Assembly: GCA_031285845.1 (NCBI GenBank)
Contig: JAITVK010000014.1
Location: forward strand, 1-64,000
DNA: 64,000 bases
Reading direction: 5' to 3'
Origin: Propionibacteriaceae bacterium
Lineage (GTDB): Bacteria; Actinomycetota; Actinomycetes; Propionibacteriales; Propionibacteriaceae
Within the stretch, counting starts at the first letter, position 1. Each line of letters begins with the position of its first letter. Shown piece by piece: positions 17,414 to 25,859 of this stretch. A program made the translations under genes and the position numbers. The notes under the pieces were generated by a model. It ran no database searches. It was given only the letters and a program-made list of their open reading frames with translations, and was not told the origin of the DNA.

Positions 17414-19534
17414 ATGCCGTCATCATCTCGCTCCACCACCCCACGCTCCAAGTCCGCCGCCACAACCAAAGCCAAGGCGTCGGCGACGGCGAAGGCCACC
17501 ACGAAGCCCGCCGCGAAGTCGAAGACCACGGTCGCGCACGGCTCAGCCGACTCGGCCGGTCCCCTGGTGATCGGCCCCCAGGTTCCGGGGCTGGCTCGCG
17601 GCGTCGGACGCATCCCAGTGCTCGATGTGAGCCCGGTGATCGAGGGCGGCGCTTACCCGGCCAAAGCCGTGGTTGACCACCCCTTCCCGGTGCGGGCCCA
17701 TGTTTTCCGCGAAGGTCACGACGCTTTGGGCGCGACCGTCGTCTTGACCGATCCGAACGGCGGCGAGCATTCCTACCCGATGCCGCAGATCTGGCCCGAC
17801 GGTCTAGACATTTTCGAGTCCTGGGTCACCGCTGACGCGCCCGGCACATGGAGTTTCCGAGTCGAGGGTTGGTCAGACCCGTGGCACACCTGGCTTCACA
17901 ACGCCGGGATCAAACTTCCGGCCGGCATCGACACCGACCTGGTCTTCCTCGAAGGCCGCCAGCTGTTGGCTCGGACGCTGACCGAGCGAGCCGAGGATCC
18001 CACCGTCGAACAGTTGGCCTCGTACGCCACCGTGTTCGACTCCGGCGACGTGGACGGCCTGATCCGCCTGGTGAACGACGACACCTTCCTTCGACTGCTC
18101 ACCGATCGGCCACTGCGCGACATGGTCTCCCCGACCGCTGATTTTCCGCTGTGGGTCGATCGTCTGGCGGCGGAGTACTCCTCCTGGTACGAGATGTTCC
18201 CCCGCTCCCAGGGCGCGGTCCGCCGCGACGACGGCTCGTGGGCCTCGGGAACCTTCGACACTGCGGCGAAACGACTTCCGGGGATCGCTGCACTCGGCTT
18301 CGACGTGGTCTATCTGCCCCCGATCCACCCGATCGGGCGTCAATTCCGCAAAGGGCCGAACAACAGTCTCACTCCTGGACCGAACGACCCTGGCTCCCCG
18401 TGGGCGGTCGGCGGACCTGAGGGCGGCCATGACGCCATCCACCCGGATTTGGGTGACTTCGCCGCGTTCGAGCGTTTCGTCACCACAGCGAAGTCGCTCG
18501 GGATGGAAGTCGCGTTGGACTTCGCCTTGCAGGCCTCGCCGGATCACCCGTGGGTGAAAGATCATCCGCAGTGGTTCGCCACTCGCGCCGATGGCACGAT
18601 CGCGCACGCCGAAAATCCTCCAAAGAAGTACCAGGACATCTACCCGATCAACTTCGACCACGATCCCGAAGGGATCTACCACGAATGCCTGCGCCTGTTG
18701 GAGTTCTGGGTCGCGAAGGGTGTCACCATCTTCCGCGTCGACAACCCTCACACCAAGCCGGTGGAATTCTGGGCCTGGCTGATGTCGCAGATGCGGCGGC
18801 GTCATCCCGAGGTGCTGTTCTTGGCTGAGGCCTTCACTCGTCCGGCGATGATGCACGCCTTGGGTAAAATCGGTTTCCACCAGTCGTACAGCTATTTCGT
18901 GTGGCGGACGACCAAGACCGAACTGTGCGACTACCTGACTGAGCTGAGTCATGACAGCGCCAGCTTCTTCCGACCCAACTTCTTCGTCAACACCCCAGAC
19001 ATCAACCCGGTCTATCTCCAAGACGGCAATCCCGCCGGTTTCGCGATTCGAGTCATCTTGGCCGCGACGATGAGCCCCAGCTGGGGGGTGTATTCCGGCT
19101 TCGAACTGTTCGAGCACGCCAGCTTGCCCGGACGCGAAGAGTATCGCGACTCGGAGAAGTACGAGTACCGTCCCCGCGACTACCAAGCTGAACCGAATTT
19201 GAACCAACTGATCACTGTGTTGAACCAGATCCGCCGCGACCATCCGTCGCTGCAGCAACTGCGGTCGATCACCTTCCATGACATCGACAACGACCGCATC
19301 ATCGCGTATTCGAAGAGACTGGGCGACGACACCGTGTTGGTGATCGTCAGCCTGGATCCGGTGACCGGCCAGCAGGGCACGGTCCATCTTGATCTGGACG
19401 CGCTCGGACTAGGCGATCGGGCCGGTTTCACGGCCAAAGATCTGTTGACCGGGCACGTGTGGCAGTGGGGTCGCGACAACTTTGTGGACCTGTATCCGGC
19501 GCAACCAGCACACATTTTGGTTTTCACGAGCTAG
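17414..19534 (+). CDS. glgE: Alpha-1,4-glucan:maltose-1-phosphate maltosyltransferase
   Basis: The 706-residue GH13_3 enzyme extends alpha-1,4-glucans using maltose-1-phosphate. The catalytic nucleophile is Asp443 (IFRVDNPHTKP) and the acid is Glu472 (LFLAEAFTRP). The start of the conserved enzyme is near residue 67 (RIPVLDVSPVIEGG). The first ~48 residues are a Lys/Ala/Thr/Ser-rich tail resembling a histone-H1-like basic region, which standard GlgE lacks. The start is ATG 17414, set by the TTGAGA-17-TACATT promoter. No treS, pep2 or glgM is in the window, so the source of maltose-1-phosphate is not shown here. glgB follows after 54 bases. Confidence 0.96.
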   Translation: MPSSSRSTTPRSKSAATTKAKASATAKATTKPAAKSKTTVAHGSADSAGPLVIGPQVPGLARGVGRIPVLDVSPVIEGGAYPAKAVVDHPFPVRAHVFREGHDALGATVVLTDPNGGEHSYPMPQIWPDGLDIFESWVTADAPGTWSFRVEGWSDPWHTWLHNAGIKLPAGIDTDLVFLEGRQLLARTLTERAEDPTVEQLASYATVFDSGDVDGLIRLVNDDTFLRLLTDRPLRDMVSPTADFPLWVDRLAAEYSSWYEMFPRSQGAVRRDDGSWASGTFDTAAKRLPGIAALGFDVVYLPPIHPIGRQFRKGPNNSLTPGPNDPGSPWAVGGPEGGHDAIHPDLGDFAAFERFVTTAKSLGMEVALDFALQASPDHPWVKDHPQWFATRADGTIAHAENPPKKYQDIYPINFDHDPEGIYHECLRLLEFWVAKGVTIFRVDNPHTKPVEFWAWLMSQMRRRHPEVLFLAEAFTRPAMMHALGKIGFHQSYSYFVWRTTKTELCDYLTELSHDSASFFRPNFFVNTPDINPVYLQDGNPAGFAIRVILAATMSPSWGVYSGFELFEHASLPGREEYRDSEKYEYRPRDYQAEPNLNQLITVLNQIRRDHPSLQQLRSITFHDIDNDRIIAYSKRLGDDTVLVIVSLDPVTGQQGTVHLDLDALGLGDRAGFTAKDLLTGHVWQWGRDNFVDLYPAQPAHILVFTS

Positions 19535-19588
19535 GATTGGGATATGAATCGCTGACAAGCATCGACGCGCACAACTGGAGGAGATTTG

Positions 19589-21499
19589 ATGGCGGGCTAT
19601 GATCTGGGCGGGGAGCTTCGGGGCACGGACATGGAAGGGCTGGCTAGCGGCGGCGACACCGAGCTGTGGAAGCGCTTGGGCGCCCATGTGACCACGGTGT
19701 ACGACCCTGAGACCAAGCGAAGAATCCCTGGTGTGCGGTTCTCGGTGTGGGCTCCGAACGCACAACAGGTTCTCGTGGAAGGCGACTTCAACTACTGGTC
19801 GGGCGACGAGATGGTGAAACTGCCCGGGACCGGGGTGTGGTCACGCTTCATCGAACAGCGCGGGACTGGAACGGCGTACAAATTCCGCGTCCTCGGGGCG
19901 GATGGGGTCTGGCGGGAGAAGGCCGACCCGATGGCGCAATTCGCCGAGACTAACGGACGTTCCGCCTCCATCGTCTACCAGTCCACCCACACGTGGGGCG
20001 ATCAGGCCTGGCTGGATTATCGTGAGGCCTGGAAGGCATGGGAATCCCCGATGTCGATCTACGAGGTCCATCTCGGCAGTTGGCGGGCTGGCAAAGGCTA
20101 TCGCGACATCGCCGACGAGTTGATCGAGTACGTGACGTGGCAGGGATACACCCATGTCGAGTTCATGCCGCTGGCCGAGCATCCGTTCTACGGCTCTTGG
20201 GGTTACCAGGTGACCGGTTACTACGCTCCGACATCGCGTTATGGCACCCCCGACGATTTGAGGTACCTGATCGATCGCCTGCATCAAGCCGGCATCGGGG
20301 TCATCATGGACTGGGTGCCTGGTCATTTCGCCACCGACGAGTGGTCCTTGGTGAAATTCGACGGCACCAGCCTGTATGAGCACGCCGACCCGCGACAGGG
20401 TTTCCACCCCGACTGGGGGACGTACATCTTCAACTTTGGTCGTAACGAGGTGAAGTCCTTCTTGGTCTCCAACGCGCTCTACTGGCTGCAGGAGTTCCAC
20501 ATCGACGGCCTGCGGGTCGACGCCGTGGCGTCCATGCTCTACCTGGACTACTCCCGCCAGGACGGCCAATGGGTCCCCAACCGCTACGGTGGGCGCGAGA
20601 ACCTGGAGGCCATCGACTTCTTGAAGTACGTCAACCACCACCTGTACTCCCGCTGCCCGGGCATCGTCATGATCGCCGAAGAGTCCACTGCTTTCCCCGG
20701 CGTCACCGAACCGGTGGACAAGGGCGGCTTGGGCTTCGGTTTCAAATGGAACATGGGCTGGATGAACGATTCGCTGAGATACATCGAGATGGATCCCATC
20801 TATCGTCAATGGCATCACGACGACATTACCTTCGGCATGGTTTACGCCTTCTCCGAGAACTACATCTTGCCGATCAGTCATGACGAGGTGGTCCACGGCA
20901 AGGGGTCCATGATCGACAAGATCCCCCAAGACGATTGGCGCAAATTCGCCACGTTGCGCGCCTTCTACTCCTATCAGTGGTCGTGGCCGGGCAAGCAGTT
21001 GATCTTCATGGGCCAAGAGTTCGGTCAGCGACGCGAGTTCACCGAGAAGGAGTCACTCGAATGGTGGGTGACCGGATTGTGGGGCCACCACGGTCTTCAG
21101 CTGCTGTTCCACGACATGAATGCGATCTACCGCTCGAACCGGGCGTTCTGGCGCAAGGACTGCGATCCTGACGGATTCCAGTGGATCGTCGGAGACGACT
21201 CGTCGGCCAACATCTTCGCCTGGCTGCGCACCGATGGACAGAACCGACTGGTCGCTTGCGTCACGAACTTCTCGGCCACCCCGCAAGAGCACTACCGCTT
21301 GGGGCTGCCCCAAGGCGGAACCTGGGTCGAGATTCTCAACACGAACGCCAGCCAGTACGACGGCAGCGGAGATTATCTGAATCCGGCCGTCACCGCGGTC
21401 GACGAGCCTCACCGAGACTTCAGCCACCACGCCGACATCGCTGTGCCCGCACTGGCTAGCGTATGGCTGGAGTGGGAACCAGAGCCCGCGGAGTTCTGA
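19589..21499 (+). CDS. glgB: 1,4-alpha-glucan branching enzyme
   Basis: The 636-residue GH13_9 enzyme makes the alpha-1,6 branches of glycogen. It has one CBM48 domain (~50-135; VRFSVWAPNAQQVLVEGDFN), so it is the short form without the extra N1 module. The barrel residues are Asp311 (LRVDAVA), Glu364 (MIAEEST) and Asp432 (SHDEVVHGKG). The C-terminal all-beta domain is complete. ATG 19589 lies five bases after GGAGGAG (19577-19583). TTG 19586 is also possible. GlgE builds the linear chains this enzyme branches, and GlgX removes branches, so glgX-glgE-glgB covers remodelling of the polymer. Confidence 0.96.
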   Translation: MAGYDLGGELRGTDMEGLASGGDTELWKRLGAHVTTVYDPETKRRIPGVRFSVWAPNAQQVLVEGDFNYWSGDEMVKLPGTGVWSRFIEQRGTGTAYKFRVLGADGVWREKADPMAQFAETNGRSASIVYQSTHTWGDQAWLDYREAWKAWESPMSIYEVHLGSWRAGKGYRDIADELIEYVTWQGYTHVEFMPLAEHPFYGSWGYQVTGYYAPTSRYGTPDDLRYLIDRLHQAGIGVIMDWVPGHFATDEWSLVKFDGTSLYEHADPRQGFHPDWGTYIFNFGRNEVKSFLVSNALYWLQEFHIDGLRVDAVASMLYLDYSRQDGQWVPNRYGGRENLEAIDFLKYVNHHLYSRCPGIVMIAEESTAFPGVTEPVDKGGLGFGFKWNMGWMNDSLRYIEMDPIYRQWHHDDITFGMVYAFSENYILPISHDEVVHGKGSMIDKIPQDDWRKFATLRAFYSYQWSWPGKQLIFMGQEFGQRREFTEKESLEWWVTGLWGHHGLQLLFHDMNAIYRSNRAFWRKDCDPDGFQWIVGDDSSANIFAWLRTDGQNRLVACVTNFSATPQEHYRLGLPQGGTWVEILNTNASQYDGSGDYLNPAVTAVDEPHRDFSHHADIAVPALASVWLEWEPEPAEF

Positions 21500-21594
21500 A
21501 CTTCACCCGTGTCTGCCGGAACCTTCCTCCAGCCGCGAGCGTACGTCCTGCGGCTAGCCCGCCTGGCGAGTCCCGATGGCCCAGCGAGCCAACC

Positions 21595-22200
21595 TCATCC
21601 GCGCCAGATCAGCGAGACGGCGATCAGCCACATCACGACAGCGATCGCCACATCCAACACCTGCCAGGCTTTCGGTGAGGCGAAGATCGGTCGCAGCCAC
21701 CGCGCGCCGTAGCCCAGCAGCGGGAACCAGGCGCAACTGGCCAACATCGCACCGACAGCGAACCACCACTGGTTCGGCTGGTTGCTGACCGCGATCGACC
21801 CCAAGAGCAGCACGGTGTCCAGGTAGACGTGAGGATTCAACCAGGTCAGCGCCAGACACGTGAGCACGACGGACACCACCGAGGTTGCCGAGTCGGTGGC
21901 TTCGACCATCGAGCGCTTCGTCCAGGCCCGGCGCGCCGACATCAGGCCATACCACAACAAAAAGACGACTCCGCCGACGCGCATCACCGGCAGGGCCCAA
22001 CCGGCCACCGACGACACCTGGTCGAGCGCAGCAGTGCCCAGGCTGATCAGAATCAGGTCAGAGATCGCGCAGATCGCCGTCACCAAGCTCACATGACTAC
22101 CGCCCAAGCCTTGACGCAAGACAAAAGCGTTTTGAGCCCCGATCGCCACAATCAGGGACAGCCCGGTGCCCAGGCCGGACAAGGCCACAAGAAACGGCAA
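21595..22200 (-). CDS. LysE/ArgO-type amino acid exporter
   Basis: The 201-residue membrane protein has six hydrophobic segments and belongs to the LysE/ArgO family of basic amino acid exporters. The diagnostic VAIGAQNAFVLRQGL lies in the first helix, with FLLWYGLMSARRA in the third and TWLNPHVYLDTVLLLGS later. The Pro in the TWLNPH stretch is typical. It starts about ten bases after the YbbN-like stop, with TTG 22200 as the first in-frame start. GTG 22188 is an alternative. It is convergent with glgB. Lysine or arginine export is likely by family, but not shown. Confidence 0.9.
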   Translation of the reverse strand: MPFLVALSGLGTGLSLIVAIGAQNAFVLRQGLGGSHVSLVTAICAISDLILISLGTAALDQVSSVAGWALPVMRVGGVVFLLWYGLMSARRAWTKRSMVEATDSATSVVSVVLTCLALTWLNPHVYLDTVLLLGSIAVSNQPNQWWFAVGAMLASCAWFPLLGYGARWLRPIFASPKAWQVLDVAIAVVMWLIAVSLIWRG

Positions 22201-22210
22201 CCAACACCAC

Positions 22211-23095
22211 TCAGAACAAGGCCGTCGCCAGATTGCGACGCGCGGTCAACACCACCTTGTCGGAGGGGTCCTGGGTGGCGAACAGCTCAAGCAAGCGCAG
22301 ACGCAGCGTCTCGCGCTGGTCGCCACTGGTCTGACTGATCGCAGTGATCAGCCGGGTGAAACCAGCGGCGGCCTCGCCACTGGCGACCTCAGCGTCGGCG
22401 GCAGCCATCACATCGTCGATGCTGGCGTCCGGTTGATTCGCCGTCGCTACCGCCTGGGCGAAATCTAGCTTGTCCACCCGGACGAGCATCCCGGCCTGGG
22501 CCTGACCGATCTTCGCCAGCCCGTCGCCGGGATCGGCAGCCAGAATCGTCTCGAAAGCCGCCTTCGCTCCGGCGTAGTCGCCCTGCCCCATCAGGTCGTA
22601 CGCGGTGGTGTAACGCGGATCCTCGGGCTGTTCGGCGTCGTCGCCGTCCTGACTGACCTCCCCCTGCGGCTCGACCCGGCCGAGCACGCCATTGCCTGCG
22701 GCCATCTTCAACAGCTCGCCGATCACCTTCTCGGCATCCTCTTTCGGCATCGAACCCTGCCACAGCGGGACCAACTGGCCGGAGAGCACACCGACCACCA
22801 TCGGGACCGCGCGAATCTGAAGGGCTTGGACGATCTGGGGAGAGTCGTCGACGTTCATCCGTGCCAGCAGCCAAGCGCCCTTGGCGGCGTTGGCCAGCCC
22901 GGTCAGCGTCTGACCCATGGCGGTCGACTCCGGCGCCTTGGCGGAATAGAACTCCAACACCACCGGATACTGGATCGATTTGCGCACCGTCGCGTCGAAG
23001 GTCGCCTCAGTCACTTCGGTGACATATCCACCGCCGGTGGGTGCTGGTGTCTTCGACAACTGGGAGAGATCGACTGCGCCTGAAACCTGTGCCAT
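22211..23095 (-). CDS. YbbN-like thioredoxin-fold/TPR protein
   Basis: The 294-residue protein has a thioredoxin fold (~25-135) whose active-site position reads FYSAKAPES with no cysteines, so it cannot do redox chemistry. A helical TPR-like region (~160-294; TTAYDLMGQGDYAGAKAAFETIL) follows. This matches the YbbN/CnoX co-chaperone family, which holds or delivers client proteins. A short acidic linker joins the halves. The ATG lies six bases after CACAAT (23102-23107), suggesting leaderless expression. It is divergent from pgm and is followed by the LysE-type gene. Confidence 0.85.
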   Translation of the reverse strand: MAQVSGAVDLSQLSKTPAPTGGGYVTEVTEATFDATVRKSIQYPVVLEFYSAKAPESTAMGQTLTGLANAAKGAWLLARMNVDDSPQIVQALQIRAVPMVVGVLSGQLVPLWQGSMPKEDAEKVIGELLKMAAGNGVLGRVEPQGEVSQDGDDAEQPEDPRYTTAYDLMGQGDYAGAKAAFETILAADPGDGLAKIGQAQAGMLVRVDKLDFAQAVATANQPDASIDDVMAAADAEVASGEAAAGFTRLITAISQTSGDQRETLRLRLLELFATQDPSDKVVLTARRNLATALF

Positions 23096-23101
23096 ACCCC
23101 T

Positions 23102-23107
23102 ATTGTG
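23102..23107 (-). promoter_or_regulatory. -10-like box (CACAAT) for the YbbN-like gene
   Basis: CACAAT, then six bases, then ATG 23095. The same hexamer and spacing precede the lhr start. Confidence 0.4.
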
Positions 23108-23161
23108 TCATGAATGAGACACCGGTTGCCGATTCCGGCTGCGGTAGAGGAAGATGGATTC

Positions 23162-24781
23162 ATGCTTGATCCTCGCGCCGGCCAACCTGCCCGCCCCGAA
23201 GACCTGATCGACCCTCAGGCACTGATTTCGGCCTACTACGATCTGACTCCTGATCCGGACAATCCTGACCAACAGGTGGTCTTCGGAACGTCGGGACACC
23301 GCGGTTCCAGTCTGGACCGCGCCTTCAATCAGGCTCACATCGCCTGCATCACTCAAGCGATCGTAGAATATCGCGCCGCCCAGGGCACCACCGGTCCGCT
23401 GTACATCGCCAAAGACACTCATGCGTTGTCAATCCCGGCCTGGAAGACGGCCCTGGAAGTGTTGGCGGCCAACAACATCCCAGTCGCTTCTGACCGTGAC
23501 GGCGAATACACCCCGACACCGGCCCTGTCTCGAGCCATCATCGCTCACAATGCCGGTCGAACCGAAGCGCTCGCCGACGGCATCGTCGTCACCCCGTCGC
23601 ACAATCCGCCGCGCGACGGTGGGTTCAAGTACAACCCGCCCAACGGTGGACCGGCCGACACCGATGCCACCGGATGGATCGCGCGCCGGGCCAACGAGTT
23701 GCTGCGCGCTCCTGAGCAGGTCAGACGCTCCACCACATTGAACTCGATCTCATGGTTCGACTTCCGCACCCCGTACTGCGAAGCACTGAGTCTGGTGGTC
23801 GATTTGGACGACATCCGTTCCAGTGGCGTACGCATCGGCGCAAACCCCTTAGGTGGCGCCTCCTTGCAGTACTGGGAGTACATCGCTGAGCATTTCAACC
23901 TGAACCTGACCGTGACCGACACTCGGCTGGACCCCACTTGGTCGTTCATGACCTTGGATCACGACGGCAAGATTCGCATGGACTGCTCCTCGCCGTACTG
24001 CATGGCCAACGTCGTGGCGACCAAGGACGCCTACGACATCTCCACCGGCAACGACGCCGACTCCGACCGCCACGGCATCGTCACCCCCGACGACGGCCTG
24101 GTCAACCCGAACCACTACCTGGCCGTGGCGATCGATTACCTGTTCACTCATCGGCCCGGCTGGCCGCATCACGCCGAGGTGGGCAAGACCCTGGTCTCCA
24201 GTTCGATCATCGATCGAGTGGCCCAATCCATCGGTCGCAAGCTGGTCGAAGTGCCGGTGGGCTTCAAATGGTTCGTTCCCGGCCTGATCTCAGGAGATCT
24301 GGGTTTCGGCGGCGAAGAGTCGGCCGGAGCCTCGTTCCTGACCCGCACCGGGCAGACCTGGACCACCGACAAGGACGGCATCATCCTCGACCTGCTCGCC
24401 GCGGAGATTCTCGCTGTCACTGGAGCCAACCCTTCGGCCCATTATCGCGATCTCGAAGCGCGCTTCGGCGTCTCAAGCTATGCCAGGACCGACGCCCCGG
24501 CCACCCGCGAGCAGAAGGCCCGTTTGTCACATTTGGCTCCAGACGATGTCACGGCCACCGAGTTGGCGGGCGAGCCCATCACCGCCACTCTGACCTCGGC
24601 TCCCGGCAACGGAGCGCCGATCGGCGGCCTCAAAGTCGTCACCCGTGACGCGTGGTTCGCCGCCCGACCTTCTGGGACGGAGAACATCTACAAGATCTAC
24701 GCTGAGTCCTTCAAGGGCCCCGACCACCTGCGCCAGGTCCAAACCGAGGCGCGCGCCGTCGTCGATCGGGCCTTGGGCTGA
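23162..24781 (+). CDS. pgm: Phosphoglucomutase (alpha-D-glucose specific)
   Basis: The 539-residue enzyme interconverts glucose-1-phosphate and glucose-6-phosphate, which links glycogen metabolism to glycolysis. The phosphoserine loop is VVTPSHNPPRDGG (~residues 140-152). The metal loop DADSDRHG and the sugar loop GGEESAGASF are present, as is the C-terminal phosphate-binding RPSGTENIYKIYAES. Its length is like E. coli Pgm. ATG 23162 has GAGGAAG eight bases upstream. An earlier in-frame start near 23114 has no site. It fits functionally with glgX-glgE-glgB 2 kb away, though transcribed separately. Confidence 0.96.
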   Translation: MLDPRAGQPARPEDLIDPQALISAYYDLTPDPDNPDQQVVFGTSGHRGSSLDRAFNQAHIACITQAIVEYRAAQGTTGPLYIAKDTHALSIPAWKTALEVLAANNIPVASDRDGEYTPTPALSRAIIAHNAGRTEALADGIVVTPSHNPPRDGGFKYNPPNGGPADTDATGWIARRANELLRAPEQVRRSTTLNSISWFDFRTPYCEALSLVVDLDDIRSSGVRIGANPLGGASLQYWEYIAEHFNLNLTVTDTRLDPTWSFMTLDHDGKIRMDCSSPYCMANVVATKDAYDISTGNDADSDRHGIVTPDDGLVNPNHYLAVAIDYLFTHRPGWPHHAEVGKTLVSSSIIDRVAQSIGRKLVEVPVGFKWFVPGLISGDLGFGGEESAGASFLTRTGQTWTTDKDGIILDLLAAEILAVTGANPSAHYRDLEARFGVSSYARTDAPATREQKARLSHLAPDDVTATELAGEPITATLTSAPGNGAPIGGLKVVTRDAWFAARPSGTENIYKIYAESFKGPDHLRQVQTEARAVVDRALG

Positions 24782-24816
24782 ACTCAGTTCCGCGTACGCT
24801 CGCTGCGGTGTCGGTG

Positions 24817-24830
24817 GACGCTGCAGCGTC
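24817..24830. repeat. Perfect 14-base palindrome between convergent genes
   Basis: GACGCTGCAGCGTC is a perfect palindrome in the 116-base gap between the ends of pgm and the PH-domain gene. There is no loop and no T-run, so it is not a good terminator. Confidence 0.35.
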
Positions 24831-24897
24831 GGTCGGTGCTGTCGCGTGTCCCCACCTCAGCCCGCTGGGGCGATCCAGTTGATCGACCGGGTCGCAG

Positions 24898-25437
24898 TCA
24901 TGACCCGTCTGGCTCATCCTTGGCTTGCGCCATCGCGCGAATTCCGGCCCGCTGGATCACCCGCTGGATGGTCAGGTCGCGCCGTTTCGGATCCCCGACG
25001 AATGTGATCTTCCGCAGCCCCTGGTCGAGCGCGGCGGACTCAAAGGTGAAATGCCCGTAGTTGAGAGCCATGCCGACCAGTGACTGATAGACCGAGATGT
25101 CGAGGATTCGCGTCAGCGGCATCGTCGCCACGTGACGGTTGATGATTCCATTGACGCGATACACGCGCATATTGGTGATGACGAACCGGTCCATCGACCG
25201 GGAGTGGAGCTTCCATAGCCCGATCAGCCCGACCACCGCGCCGATGATGACCACCAACAGCCAGAACTGGTGGGCCAACGGGGCGGCCAACATTGTCAGG
25301 ATCCCGACCAAGACAAAAAACAGCGGCACGATCATGCACACCGGGTGTTTGACCACCTCGTCGACGATCTGTTCGCCCTCCTCCACCAACAGATACCGGC
25401 GGACATCAGGGAAGAACAGAGAAGGTCGCTCCCCCAT
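24898..25437 (-). CDS. PH domain-containing membrane protein
   Basis: The 179-residue protein has two hydrophobic helices (~35-75; VCMIVPLFFVLVGILTML and FWLLVVIIGAVVGLIGLW). A bacterial PH (bPH2) domain follows (~80-160), with DRFVITNMRVYRVNGIINRHVATMPLTRILDIS. It is typical of actinobacterial membrane PH proteins of unknown function. The ATG at 25437 comes directly after the TAG of the upstream 54-residue gene, so translation of the two is probably coupled. It is convergent with pgm. Confidence 0.85.
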   Translation of the reverse strand: MGERPSLFFPDVRRYLLVEEGEQIVDEVVKHPVCMIVPLFFVLVGILTMLAAPLAHQFWLLVVIIGAVVGLIGLWKLHSRSMDRFVITNMRVYRVNGIINRHVATMPLTRILDISVYQSLVGMALNYGHFTFESAALDQGLRKITFVGDPKRRDLTIQRVIQRAGIRAMAQAKDEPDGS

Positions 25438-25602
25438 CTAACGGCCTTGGGTGACCAGAGCCTCGAAGAATCGATACACCGACTCAAAGGTGCCGAAAAA
25501 GGTGCGTACGGCCTGAGCCGACTGCTCGGGGCGAGTGAACAGGAAGAACAGGACGAAGGCGGCGACAAAAAGCAGCAGCACCCGCTTGATCCACTTCGAC
25601 AT
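25438..25602 (-). CDS. 54-residue membrane protein coupled to the PH-domain gene
   Basis: This short frame encodes a basic start (MSKWIKRV), one hydrophobic helix (LLLFVAAFVLFFLF) and an amphipathic tail ending in VTQGR. A good ribosome site (AGGAAGAAGG) precedes ATG 25602 by six bases. Its TAG stop (25440-25438) directly abuts the ATG of the PH-domain gene. The site, the helix and the exact junction support a real gene. Function is unknown. It probably works with the PH protein. Confidence 0.7.
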   Translation of the reverse strand: MSKWIKRVLLLFVAAFVLFFLFTRPEQSAQAVRTFFGTFESVYRFFEALVTQGR

Positions 25603-25859
25603 CTGTGGCCTTCTTCCTAAGTCAGTTCTACCCCATCATGCCTCATCCACACGCTCGTACAACCACGACTCGCCGCCGGGTCGACAATCACCGCGATCGA
25701 ACTGAATCCGTCGTGCTTTGAGTCTGGTCTCACCTCGTCGCCGAGATGAGCTCGGTGGGCGTCAGGGCCTGTCACCACTATGATCTCTGGCTGCGGACCC
25801 CCTGATCCACCGCCGGTGGCGAAGTAGAAACGCCTTGGCGGATGTGGAAAACTAGAGGC
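25603..25859. other. Spacer between the PH-domain pair and mce
   Basis: This 257-base spacer holds the upstream regions of both divergent units. A minus-strand frame stays open through it (ending at 25617), but it runs into the epimerase gene, has no convincing start or ribosome site, and uses less G/C in third positions than its neighbours. I treat it as non-coding or decayed. Confidence 0.3.

Noticed and set aside
17873-19387. 504-codon minus-strand frame opposite glgE
   Set aside because: Long, but made of antisense codons of a gene with a complete catalytic site. No start signal and no recognisable domain.
19841-21016. 391-codon minus-strand frame opposite glgB
   Set aside because: Antisense shadow of the branching enzyme, with His/Val/Gly-biased composition.
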